Positions 7,519 to 16,178 of a stretch of DNA of 64,000 nucleotides are shown in pieces. The notes under the pieces are model-generated. The model searched no databases. It saw only the letters and a list, made by a program, of their open reading frames with translations, and was not told the origin of the DNA. A program made the translations under genes and the position numbers. Origin of the DNA: Gaetbulibacter_B jejuensis (GTDB taxonomy: Bacteria > Bacteroidota > Bacteroidia > Flavobacteriales > Flavobacteriaceae); the NCBI RefSeq assembly GCF_039524015.1, contig NZ_BAAAGF010000004.1, positions 124,001-188,000 of the forward strand, given 5' to 3'. Each line of letters begins with the position of its first letter. The first letter of the stretch is position 1.

Positions 7519-9294
7519 ATGAGTCTTCAAGATATATTGACAAAACACGTACAAGAAGCTATAACTTCATTGTATAACGCTAATTTAGAATCGGTTGAAT
7601 TCCAAGCTACTCGTAAGGAATTTGCTGGAGATATAACAATTGTTGTTTTTCCTATGTTGCGTGTTGTAAAAGGTAATCCTGTGCAAATAGGAGAAGCTGT
7701 AGGTCAATATCTTGTTGAAAAGGTTGATGAGGTAAAAGCATTTAATGTAGTTAAAGGTTTTTTGAATGTTGAAATTAATGATGCCTACTACCTTAATTTC
7801 TTTAACGAAATTTCTAATCAAGCCACTTATGGGTTGGTAACACCAAAAGAAGGCGACAATGCAATAATGGTAGAGTATTCTTCACCAAATACTAATAAAC
7901 CATTACACCTTGGTCATATTAGAAATAACTTGTTAGGATATAGCGTTGCTGAAATTTTAAAAGCATCTGGGAAAAAGGTATATAAGACTCAAATTATAAA
8001 CGATAGAGGTATTCATATTTGTAAAAGTATGTTGGCTTGGAAACGTTACGGTAATGGTGAAACTCCTGAAAGCACAGGCTTAAAAGGCGATAAGCTGGTA
8101 GGTAATTATTATGTGAAGTTTGACCAAGAGTATAAAAACGAAATTCAGCAATTAGTAGAAGAAGGAAAGACTGAAGAAGATGCAAAAAAACAAGCTCCTA
8201 TTTTGGTGGAAGCTCAGCAAATGCTTCAAAAATGGGAATCTGGAGATCCTGAAACAGTTGCACTTTGGGAAAAAATGAACGGTTGGGTTTATGAGGGTTT
8301 TGATGTTACATATAAAAACTTAGGTGTTGATTTTGACAAACTGTATTACGAAAGTCAAACCTATTTATTAGGGAAAGAATTTGTTGCCGAAGGATTGAAA
8401 ACAGGAGTTTTCTTTAAAAAAGAAGATGGCTCTGTTTGGTGCGACCTTACCGATGAAGGGCTTGATGAAAAAATTGTGCTTCGTAGCGATGGTACAGCAG
8501 TATATATGACACAAGATATTGGTACAGCTATTCAACGTATTAAAGATTTTCCTGATGTTGGCGGAATGGTTTACACTGTAGGTAACGAGCAAGATTATCA
8601 TTTTAAAGTACTGTTTTTAATCCTCAAAAAATTAGGTTTTGATTGGGCTAAAAACTTATACCATTTAAGCTATGGTATGGTCGATTTGCCTTCAGGAAAA
8701 ATGAAAAGTAGAGAAGGTACTGTTGTAGACGCTGACGATTTAGTAGAAGACATGGCCAAAACTGCCGAAGAGATTTCTGAAGAACTCGGTAAGTTAGACG
8801 GTTATACCCAAGAAGAAAAACAAGAACTGTACAAAACCATTGGTCTTGGTGCTTTAAAATATTACATCCTTAAAGTAGATCCAAAAAAGCGAATTCTTTT
8901 CGACCCTAAAGAATCTATCGATTTTCAAGGAAATACAGGACCATTTATTCAATATACGTATGCAAGAATTCAGTCTATTTTAAGAAAGTCTGATGTGGAT
9001 ACGTCTGCAAAAGTTACAGTTGATTTACATGAAAAGGAAAAAGAATTGCTAAAGCAAATTCAACTGTTTCCTGAAGTGGTTCAAAATGCAGCAGAACAAC
9101 ACAGTCCTGCATTAATTGCTAATTACACTTATGACTTAGTGAAAGAGTTCAATTCATTTTATCAAAATGTATCTATACTTGGTGCTGATAATGACAACGA
9201 AAAACAGTTTAGAGTACAGTTATCTAAGGTAGTTGGTAACACCATTAAAAATGCGTTTGGGCTATTAGGAATTAATGTTCCTGAACGTATGTAA
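7519..9294 (+). CDS. argS: Arginyl-tRNA synthetase
   Basis: This 591-residue class I aminoacyl-tRNA synthetase charges tRNA-Arg. The HIGH signature is seen as HLGHIRNN near residues 131-138 in the typical SSPNTNKPLHLGH context. The KMSKS-like loop is seen as GKMKSREGT near 394. The N-terminal ArgRS additional domain and the C-terminal anticodon-binding domain (DALR type, ending GINVPERM) are complete, and the length is normal. It is the first gene of a + strand run argS-pyrG-yidC with gaps of about 90 and 70 bases. Confidence 0.97.
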   Translation: MSLQDILTKHVQEAITSLYNANLESVEFQATRKEFAGDITIVVFPMLRVVKGNPVQIGEAVGQYLVEKVDEVKAFNVVKGFLNVEINDAYYLNFFNEISNQATYGLVTPKEGDNAIMVEYSSPNTNKPLHLGHIRNNLLGYSVAEILKASGKKVYKTQIINDRGIHICKSMLAWKRYGNGETPESTGLKGDKLVGNYYVKFDQEYKNEIQQLVEEGKTEEDAKKQAPILVEAQQMLQKWESGDPETVALWEKMNGWVYEGFDVTYKNLGVDFDKLYYESQTYLLGKEFVAEGLKTGVFFKKEDGSVWCDLTDEGLDEKIVLRSDGTAVYMTQDIGTAIQRIKDFPDVGGMVYTVGNEQDYHFKVLFLILKKLGFDWAKNLYHLSYGMVDLPSGKMKSREGTVVDADDLVEDMAKTAEEISEELGKLDGYTQEEKQELYKTIGLGALKYYILKVDPKKRILFDPKESIDFQGNTGPFIQYTYARIQSILRKSDVDTSAKVTVDLHEKEKELLKQIQLFPEVVQNAAEQHSPALIANYTYDLVKEFNSFYQNVSILGADNDNEKQFRVQLSKVVGNTIKNAFGLLGINVPERM

Positions 9295-9357
9295 TAATAT
9301 TGTATTTTTAATAGCAATTAAAACCCAAAACACTACCTAATAACTATTAAAATTTTG

Positions 9358-9365
9358 TAAATTTG
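9358..9365 (+). promoter_or_regulatory. -7 element of the pyrG promoter
   Basis: TAAATTTG followed by C matches TAnnTTTG and lies about 20 bases before the pyrG ATG at 9386, suggesting pyrG has its own promoter. No good -33 TTG is visible. Confidence 0.5.
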
Positions 9366-9385
9366 CCTGCGTTTAAAAGCGCAAC

Positions 9386-11026
9386 ATGACAACAAACACA
9401 AAATACATCTTTGTAACTGGAGGCGTAAGTTCTTCCTTAGGAAAAGGAATTATAGCTGCTTCATTGGCAAAATTACTACAGGCTCAAGGTTACAGAACCA
9501 CAATCCAAAAATTAGACCCTTACATTAACGTTGACCCAGGAACTCTTAATCCTTACGAACATGGTGAATGTTATGTTACCGATGATGGTGCAGAAACCGA
9601 TTTAGATTTGGGTCACTATGAGCGTTTTTTAAACGTGCCTACAAGTCAGTCAAACAACGTTACTACTGGAAGAATTTATCAAAGTGTTATTGAAAAGGAA
9701 CGTAGAGGTGAGTTTTTAGGTAAAACGGTTCAGGTTATTCCTCATATTACTGACGAAATTAAAGAACGTATTCAAATCTTAGGAAAATCAGGAGATTACG
9801 ATATTGTTATTACAGAAATTGGAGGAACCGTTGGTGATATTGAATCCTTGCCTTACATTGAAGCTGTGCGTCAATTGCGTTGGGATTTAGGTCAAGACAA
9901 CGCTATCGTTATTCACTTAACATTAATTCCATTTTTATCTGCAGCTGGTGAGTTAAAGACAAAACCTACTCAGCATAGTGTAAAAACCCTAATGGAAAGT
10001 GGAGTTCAAGCAGATATTTTGGTTTGCAGAACAGAACATGAATTACCTGAAGATTTAAGACGAAAACTAGCTTTATTCTGTAATGTTCGTGAAGAAGCTG
10101 TTATTCAATCTATAGATGCATCAACAATTTACGATGTGCCTAACTTAATGTTAGAACAAGGTTTGGATAAAGTAGTGCTTAAAAAATTAAATTTAGAAAG
10201 TGATACTCCAGATTTAACGCAATGGAATCAGTTTTTAAACCGACATAAAAACCCAAAAGGAGAAGTTACTATTGGGCTTATCGGAAAATATGTTGAACTC
10301 CAAGATTCATACAAATCAATACTTGAAGCTTTTATTCATGCAGGAGCAGAAAATGAAGTGAAAGTAAATGTAGAATCTGTTCATTCAGAATTTTTAACAC
10401 CAAAAAATGCTGCTGGTAAACTTCAACATTTAGATGGAGTATTAGTTGCTCCTGGTTTTGGAGAGCGTGGTATAGAAGGAAAAATTGAAGCGGTTAGATA
10501 TGTGAGAGAGCATAATATTCCGTTTCTAGGGATTTGCTTAGGTATGCAAATGGCAGTTATTGAATATTCTAGAAATGTACTTGGATTAAAAGATGCCAAT
10601 TCAACCGAAATGGATGAGCATACGCAATATCCTGTTATTGACCTTATGGAATCTCAAAAAGATATTACTGATAAAGGTGGGACTATGCGTTTAGGTGCTT
10701 GGGATTGCGAACTAATAAATGGTAGTATTGTACAACAAGTGTATGGTTCAAATGCTGTAAAAGAGCGTCATAGACATCGTTATGAGTTTAATAACGCATT
10801 TAAAACGCAAATTGAAGACGCAGGTATGAAAGCTACAGGGTTTAATCCTGAAACTGGTTTGGTTGAAATTGTTGAAATTCCTTCACATAGCTGGTTTGTT
10901 GGTGTGCAGTACCATCCTGAATATAAGAGTACTGTTGCAAATCCGCATCCTTTATTTGTAGCATTTGTAAAAGCTGCTTTAAACTTTAAAAAAGACGAGA
11001 AAAGTGTCAGTATGACACAAAAATAA
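9386..11026 (+). CDS. pyrG: CTP synthase
   Basis: This 546-residue enzyme converts UTP to CTP using ATP and glutamine in the cytoplasm. The synthase domain opens with the GGVSSSLGKG nucleotide-binding motif. The C-terminal class I glutamine amidotransferase domain carries the nucleophile cysteine in GICLGMQM (about residue 384) and the HPEY triad segment near the end. Length and domain order are normal. It follows argS and precedes yidC on the same strand. The product is not linked in function to either neighbour. Confidence 0.98.
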   Translation: MTTNTKYIFVTGGVSSSLGKGIIAASLAKLLQAQGYRTTIQKLDPYINVDPGTLNPYEHGECYVTDDGAETDLDLGHYERFLNVPTSQSNNVTTGRIYQSVIEKERRGEFLGKTVQVIPHITDEIKERIQILGKSGDYDIVITEIGGTVGDIESLPYIEAVRQLRWDLGQDNAIVIHLTLIPFLSAAGELKTKPTQHSVKTLMESGVQADILVCRTEHELPEDLRRKLALFCNVREEAVIQSIDASTIYDVPNLMLEQGLDKVVLKKLNLESDTPDLTQWNQFLNRHKNPKGEVTIGLIGKYVELQDSYKSILEAFIHAGAENEVKVNVESVHSEFLTPKNAAGKLQHLDGVLVAPGFGERGIEGKIEAVRYVREHNIPFLGICLGMQMAVIEYSRNVLGLKDANSTEMDEHTQYPVIDLMESQKDITDKGGTMRLGAWDCELINGSIVQQVYGSNAVKERHRHRYEFNNAFKTQIEDAGMKATGFNPETGLVEIVEIPSHSWFVGVQYHPEYKSTVANPHPLFVAFVKAALNFKKDEKSVSMTQK

Positions 11027-11094
11027 TATTGGACAGTTTTTTGATACACCAAAAGACATCCACTCCTAACTTTAATTGGGGAAACTAAATACTT

Positions 11095-12996
11095 ATGGAA
11101 GAAAAAAAATTAGACGTTAATTCCGTTATTGGGTTTATACTTATTTTCGGAATATTATTATTCATGCTTTGGCAAAACCAACCAACAGAAGAGGAATTAG
11201 CCGAACAAGAAAAAGCAAAACAAGAGCAAATTGAAGCTGAGAAAAAGCAACAAGCACAAGAGGCAACATTAACTACAACTGCTCAAGACTACTCAAACAG
11301 TTCAGTAAAAGACTCTACACAATTAGAGGCATTAAAATTAAAATTAGGCGCTTTTGCTTATGCAGCAACGTTGCCTTCAGCAACTGATGGAGAAACTGCT
11401 GTTGAGACTGATGTGTTTTCTTTAAAGTTTAGTAATAAAGGTGGATACTTGTCAGAAGTTAAGCTGAAAAACTTTGTCGATTACGATTCTGTTCCTATTC
11501 ATTTAATAAAAAAGAATAATGTTGATTTTAATATCAATTTTGGAACAACAGATAATAGAACCCTAAATACTAAAGAGCTTTATTTTCAACCATCGGTTAC
11601 TAAAAATGGTGAAAACACTATAGTTTCTATGAAATTAAAAGTGTCAGAAACTAAGTTTTTAGAATATCGTTATGAGCTAAAACCTGATGATTATATGATT
11701 GGGTTTACAGTTAAATCTCAAGGTTTAAATGATGTTATCAATGGTTCTCAAAATATAGATTTAAACTGGCAACTTGATGGATACAGACATGATAGAAGTA
11801 TTCAATATGAAAACCGTTACACAAGATTAACCTATCAGCATGATGGTAAAAAAATAGACAAGTTGGCGCAAACTGGTGATGACGAAGAAGATGTTGAAGG
11901 TGTAAGCTGGTTATCATACAGACAGCACTTTTTCAGTTCTATTTTAGTATCTGATGCACCTTTTAAAACAGTAAAGTTAACGTCTAAGAATTTAGTTGAA
12001 GATGAAGATGTAGATACGTTGTTTACAAAATCATTTGCTTCAAAGTTACCGTTACAAGTAAAAGGTGGAGAGCTTAATGAAAACATGAGTTTTTATTATG
12101 GACCAACTGATAGTAAAGTATTAAAGACTTACGACCAAAATCTTGAAGAAAGTATTCCTTTTGGATGGGGAATTTTTGGATGGATCAACAAGTCGGTATT
12201 TATTCCTCTATTTGGATTTTTAAGTAGCTTTTTACCTTATGGTATTGCTATTATTGTGATGACTATTTTGGTTAAAATTTTATTATCATTTGTACAATAC
12301 AAGCAGTTTTTGTCACAAGCAAAAATGAAAATTCTTAAGCCAGAATTAGACGCAATAAGAGAAAAGTACAAAGACAATAAATTAAAAGCACAACAAGAAA
12401 CTATGAGCTTGCAAACAAGAGCAGGAGCAAGCCCATTGAGTGGCTGTTTACCTGGTTTAATGCAAATTCCTGTGTTTTATGCATTGTTTATGTTTTTCCC
12501 AACAGCTTTTGATTTGCGTCAGAAAAAATTCCTTTGGGTTGATGATTTATCGTCTTATGATATCATTGCTGAACTTCCTTTTAATATCCCATTATATGGT
12601 GATCACGTAAGTTTGTTCCCAATATTGGCAGCTATTGCAATTTTCTTCTACATGCGTATGACTACAGGTCAGCAAGTAGCAGCTCAACCTACTCAAGAAG
12701 GTATGCCTGATATGCAAAAGATGATGAAATACATGATTTATTTTTCACCATTATTAATGCTTATATTTTTTAACCAATACGCTTCAGGATTGAGTTTGTA
12801 TTACTTTATTTCAAACTTAATTAGTATAGGTATTATGTTAGTGATTAAGAACTTTATCATTGATGAAGATAAAGTGTTGGCTAAAATTCAAGAGAAAAAG
12901 AAACAACCTAAAAAGGAAAGTCGTTTTCAACGAAAAATGAAAGAAATGATGGAGCAAGCTGAACAACAAAAACGCCAACAACAAGGAAGAAAATAA
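11095..12996 (+). CDS. yidC: Membrane protein insertase YidC/Oxa1
   Basis: This 633-residue inner-membrane insertase has an N-terminal transmembrane segment (about 12-24), a glutamine- and lysine-rich linker, a large periplasmic domain (about 100-340), and then the conserved Oxa1 core with five membrane spans. The core includes the SPLSGCLPGLMQIPVFYALF segment. A lysine- and glutamine-rich basic tail ends the protein, as expected for ribosome contact. Length fits the Bacteroidota form. A bidirectional terminator follows at 13022-13057. Confidence 0.96.
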   Translation: MEEKKLDVNSVIGFILIFGILLFMLWQNQPTEEELAEQEKAKQEQIEAEKKQQAQEATLTTTAQDYSNSSVKDSTQLEALKLKLGAFAYAATLPSATDGETAVETDVFSLKFSNKGGYLSEVKLKNFVDYDSVPIHLIKKNNVDFNINFGTTDNRTLNTKELYFQPSVTKNGENTIVSMKLKVSETKFLEYRYELKPDDYMIGFTVKSQGLNDVINGSQNIDLNWQLDGYRHDRSIQYENRYTRLTYQHDGKKIDKLAQTGDDEEDVEGVSWLSYRQHFFSSILVSDAPFKTVKLTSKNLVEDEDVDTLFTKSFASKLPLQVKGGELNENMSFYYGPTDSKVLKTYDQNLEESIPFGWGIFGWINKSVFIPLFGFLSSFLPYGIAIIVMTILVKILLSFVQYKQFLSQAKMKILKPELDAIREKYKDNKLKAQQETMSLQTRAGASPLSGCLPGLMQIPVFYALFMFFPTAFDLRQKKFLWVDDLSSYDIIAELPFNIPLYGDHVSLFPILAAIAIFFYMRMTTGQQVAAQPTQEGMPDMQKMMKYMIYFSPLLMLIFFNQYASGLSLYYFISNLISIGIMLVIKNFIIDEDKVLAKIQEKKKQPKKESRFQRKMKEMMEQAEQQKRQQQGRK

Positions 12997-13021
12997 ATTA
13001 AGATTATCTAATTAATAACTA

Positions 13022-13057
13022 AAAAAGCCTTTAAACATTTTTGTTTAAAGGCTTTTT
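13022..13057. terminator. Bidirectional intrinsic terminator between yidC and the fasciclin gene
   Basis: A perfect 11-bp stem GCCTTTAAACA (13027-13037) / TGTTTAAAGGC (13042-13052) with a TTTT loop is flanked by an A-run on the left and T5 on the right. It can therefore stop transcription from both convergent genes. Confidence 0.9.
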
Positions 13058-13096
13058 GGCTAACTAAAACTAATCAATTAATACAATCACTATTAA

Positions 13097-14089
13097 TTAT
13101 AGAGGAGGTAATATTACTTTATCTATGGCATGAATTACTCCATTTGTTGCTTGAACATCTACAGCAATAATGTTGCTAACTCTATCATTCATATCAGTTA
13201 ATGTCGCTCCACCAGTAACATTTGCTGTAATATCTCCACCTAATGTGCTAACTGTCATGTCGTCCATTAAATCTGTTGATCTTACATTTGCTCCAGCTAC
13301 TGCATGGTGATCTAATGTTGCTTTTAAAGTTGGTTCATCTATATCTGATAAGCTATTTAATGATAGTTCGGCTAATAAGTCACCAAAGGCGTCGTTTGTT
13401 GGTGCAAACACAGTAAAAGGAGCAGGAGCTGTTCCGTTAGCTGTTGATAATGTTGTAACGTAGTCAAATGTTAAATCATCTCTTGTTAAAGCAGTAACTA
13501 AAGTTGAAAAATTTGGATCTGCTGTTGCAAAAGTAACTACATCTGGTAGTCCTATAACAGCATCAACAATATGTACTGTTCCGTTTGAAGCGTCAATATC
13601 TGGAGTTGTAACTGTAGATATACCATTAAATGTTACACCACTAGAAGTGTTGAAATATAAACTAAGCTTGTTGCCTCCAACACCATCTGCATTTGTTGAA
13701 GTGTAACCAGAACCCATAGTAGTTAGGTCTGTAGAAGTCACATTTGCAGAAATAACATGATTCAATAAAATTTGTGATAAAACATCAGTAGGTACTTCGT
13801 CTAAGCTTGCAAAACCATTATCTGATAAAAAGGTTGCAAAAGCATCGTTTGTTGGAGCAAGTACTGTATATGGTCCATTACCAGAAAGTACTACATCTAG
13901 GTTACCATCAGCAGCTTGTAATGCAGCAACAAGACTACTTAAGTTTGGTGCTGTTAACGCAGTTTCAACAATGTTTAACTCTTCAGGAGTTCCTCCATCA
14001 TTGTTATCGTCATCACTACTGCAAGATTGAAATGCAAATACTACAGAAAGTATTAGGGCAAATTTTGAAATGTTTGAAATAATTTTCAT
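13097..14089 (-). CDS. Fasciclin (FAS1)-domain lipoprotein
   Basis: This 330-residue surface or periplasmic protein has a signal ending FAFQSC, followed by an acidic DDDNND linker as in many Bacteroidota lipoproteins. Two FAS1 domains follow (about 40-180 and 185-330). Each has the typical PYTVLAPTNDAF or PFTVFAPTNDAF box and a terminal GTVHIVDAVI or GVIHAIDKVI box. FAS1 domains usually serve adhesion or extracellular binding; the ligand here is unknown. The gene is divergent from the YwqK-like gene, with only 59 bases between them. Confidence 0.92.
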   Translation of the reverse strand: MKIISNISKFALILSVVFAFQSCSSDDDNNDGGTPEELNIVETALTAPNLSSLVAALQAADGNLDVVLSGNGPYTVLAPTNDAFATFLSDNGFASLDEVPTDVLSQILLNHVISANVTSTDLTTMGSGYTSTNADGVGGNKLSLYFNTSSGVTFNGISTVTTPDIDASNGTVHIVDAVIGLPDVVTFATADPNFSTLVTALTRDDLTFDYVTTLSTANGTAPAPFTVFAPTNDAFGDLLAELSLNSLSDIDEPTLKATLDHHAVAGANVRSTDLMDDMTVSTLGGDITANVTGGATLTDMNDRVSNIIAVDVQATNGVIHAIDKVILPPL

Positions 14090-14116
14090 TTTTTTGAGTT
14101 TTAATGTTCAACATAT

Positions 14117-14140
14117 ACAAACGTCAGTTTGTTTAACAAA
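14117..14140. promoter_or_regulatory. Overlapping palindromes in a 59-base divergent region
   Basis: ACAAAC (14117-14122) pairs with GTTTGT (14127-14132) around GTCA. TTTGTT (14128-14133) pairs with AACAAA (14135-14140) around a single T. The two overlapping dyads lie between the divergent fasciclin and YwqK-like genes and could be a shared operator. Confidence 0.35.
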
Positions 14141-14144
14141 TTTA
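14137..14144 (-). promoter_or_regulatory. -7 element of the fasciclin gene promoter
   Basis: On the minus strand this reads TAAATTTG, a TAnnTTTG match about 48 bases before the fasciclin ATG. It abuts the palindromes at 14117-14140. Confidence 0.4.
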
Positions 14145-14148
14145 CTAA

Positions 14149-14859
14149 ATGTTTAAACAAAATATTATAACAGTTATAATTTTAACATTTTTTTATGCAA
14201 ATTTATCTGCGCAAAATTCTATAAATCAATACGATAATAACGGGAAACGTCATGGTGTTTGGAAAAAGAACTTTGACAAAACCAATGAGCCTCGTTATGA
14301 AGGACAGTTTGAGCATGGAAAGGAAGTAGGTGTTTTTAAATACTATACGCTTAAACAAAAAAAGAGTGTATTGAGTGCTACCAAAACATTTAACCCTAAC
14401 AACAATATTGCTGAGGTTAAATTTTTTGCTTCAACAGGTAAACTTATTAGTGAAGGCAAAATGAACGGAAAACTCTTTATAGGTAAGTGGGTGTTTTACC
14501 ATAATAAAAGTGATGCTGTCATGTCTATTGAATATTATAATGATAAAGGCGAGTTACATGGCGAAAAGCAAGTACTATATGATAATGGACAAATAGCAGA
14601 AAAAACAAACTACGTCAACGGGAAAATAGAAGGTATTTCAACTTGGTATTCTGAAAAAGGGATTGTAGTAAAAGAATTTAGTTATGAAAATGATGAATTA
14701 CACGGCTTGTCTAAATACTATAATGCAGATGGACAGTTATTAGCTCAAGGGGAATACAAGCGTGGTAAAAAACATGGTATTTGGAAGTATTATACCAATG
14801 GGAAACTGACTGAGGAAAAGAATTTTACAAAAACGAGTAACAACCCTAAACAACAATAG
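14149..14859 (+). CDS. Secreted MORN-variant repeat protein (YwqK-like)
   Basis: This 236-residue protein starts with a signal peptide ending NLSAQ. It consists of about six MORN-2-type repeats of the form G-x-R/L-H-G-x-W-x-x-Y. Examples are NGKRHGVWKK, KGELHGEKQVLYDNG, and KRGKKHGIWKYYTNG near the C-terminus. Databases often call such proteins YwqK-family antitoxins, but no toxin gene is adjacent and the protein is exported, so an antitoxin role is unlikely. A structural or surface role is inferred. It is divergent from the fasciclin gene and upstream of mnmA. Confidence 0.82.
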   Translation: MFKQNIITVIILTFFYANLSAQNSINQYDNNGKRHGVWKKNFDKTNEPRYEGQFEHGKEVGVFKYYTLKQKKSVLSATKTFNPNNNIAEVKFFASTGKLISEGKMNGKLFIGKWVFYHNKSDAVMSIEYYNDKGELHGEKQVLYDNGQIAEKTNYVNGKIEGISTWYSEKGIVVKEFSYENDELHGLSKYYNADGQLLAQGEYKRGKKHGIWKYYTNGKLTEEKNFTKTSNNPKQQ

Positions 14860-14925
14860 TTATAAACTATAAACAGCATAATTTTTTATAATGGTAACTT
14901 TGTGGAGTTGCCATTTTTTATTTTG

Positions 14926-14933
14926 TAATTTTG
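14926..14933 (+). promoter_or_regulatory. -7 element of the mnmA promoter
   Basis: TAATTTTG followed by C fits TAnnTTTG, 25 bases before the GTG start at 14959. TTTG at 14899-14902 could be a -33 element at a 23-base spacing. Confidence 0.5.
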
Positions 14934-14958
14934 CAAAATCAAATTTTAAAGGAAAATC

Positions 14959-16146
14959 GTGAAACGAGTTATAGTTGGACTTTCAGGTGGTGTTGATTCT
15001 AGCGTTGCGGCTTATTTATTAAAGGAGCAAGGTTATGAGGTTATTGGCTTGTTTATGAAAAACTGGCATGATGATTCAGTAACTATTTCTGATGAATGTC
15101 CTTGGCTAGATGATAGTAATGACGCTATGTTGGTAGCAGATAAATTAGGTATACCTTTTCAAACAGTAGATTTAAGTGAGCAATATAATGAGCGTATTGT
15201 AGACTATATGTTTGATGAATACCAAAAAGGACGCACGCCAAATCCTGACGTACTCTGCAACCGAGAGATAAAATTTGATGTCTTCATGAAAATTGCTCTC
15301 GATTTAGGAGCAGATTATGTGGCAACTGGTCATTATTGCAGAAAAGGAACGCTTCAAAAAGATGGTAAAGAAGTTTATCAGTTATTAGCTGGTGTTGATG
15401 GTAATAAAGACCAATCTTATTTCTTATGTCAGTTGTCGCAAGAACAGCTGTCAAAAGCATTATTCCCTATAGGTGAATTAACAAAACCACAAGTTAGAGA
15501 AATAGCAACAAAACTCGATTTGGTAACAGCTGAGAAAAAAGATTCTCAAGGATTATGTTTTATTGGTAAAGTAAGACTGCCTGAGTTTCTTCAGCAAAAA
15601 TTAAAACCGAAAGAAGGTGTTATTGTTGAGATACCACAAGCTATTGATGTGTATAAGCAAGAAACTCCTGAGTTTAATTCTGAAGAAGAAAAACTACAAT
15701 ATTTATCACGAAAAATTGAGTATTCTATTACTGATGGAAAAGTTGTAGGGAAGCATCAAGGAGCACATTATTTTACTAAAGGTCAACGAAAAGGATTAGC
15801 TGTTGGTGGTACTGCTGAACCATTATTTGTAATTGAGACAGATGTTGATGACAATATCATATACACAGGTCAAGGAAAATCGCATCCTGGTTTATTAAAA
15901 AAAGCACTTTTTGTCAATAACGATGAATTGCATTGGATTCGTGAAGATTTAGCTTTAAATGTTGATGAAACAATGAAGGTGAAAGCGCGTATTAGATACC
16001 GTCAACCTTTACAGGAAGCAATTTTACATAAAGTTGATGGTGGGCTTTACGTTGAGTTCGAAGCTGCACAATCTGCAATTACCGAAGGTCAATTTGTAGC
16101 ATGGTATTTAAATGATGAATTAGTTGGTTCAGGAGTAATTTCTTAA
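14959..16146 (+). CDS. mnmA: tRNA-specific 2-thiouridylase MnmA
   Basis: This 395-residue enzyme adds sulfur to U34 of tRNAs for Lys, Glu and Gln. The PP-loop ATPase motif GLSGGVDSS is at residues 7-15. The catalytic cysteine pair is Cys100 in PDVLCNREIK and the cysteine of LCFIGKV near residue 200. The C-terminal beta-barrel domain is present. The start is GTG at 14959, because MKRVIVGLSGGVDSS begins exactly there. The -7 element at 14926 fits. The secreted subtilase gene follows 32 bases later and may be co-transcribed. Confidence 0.96.
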   Translation: MKRVIVGLSGGVDSSVAAYLLKEQGYEVIGLFMKNWHDDSVTISDECPWLDDSNDAMLVADKLGIPFQTVDLSEQYNERIVDYMFDEYQKGRTPNPDVLCNREIKFDVFMKIALDLGADYVATGHYCRKGTLQKDGKEVYQLLAGVDGNKDQSYFLCQLSQEQLSKALFPIGELTKPQVREIATKLDLVTAEKKDSQGLCFIGKVRLPEFLQQKLKPKEGVIVEIPQAIDVYKQETPEFNSEEEKLQYLSRKIEYSITDGKVVGKHQGAHYFTKGQRKGLAVGGTAEPLFVIETDVDDNIIYTGQGKSHPGLLKKALFVNNDELHWIREDLALNVDETMKVKARIRYRQPLQEAILHKVDGGLYVEFEAAQSAITEGQFVAWYLNDELVGSGVIS

Positions 16147-16178
16147 ATTGCAGTTGCAATACTCCCAAATGCCAACGC

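Noticed and set aside
14149..14859. Toxin-antitoxin pair with a YwqK-type antitoxin
   Set aside because: The protein has a signal peptide and no toxin-like partner gene is adjacent.
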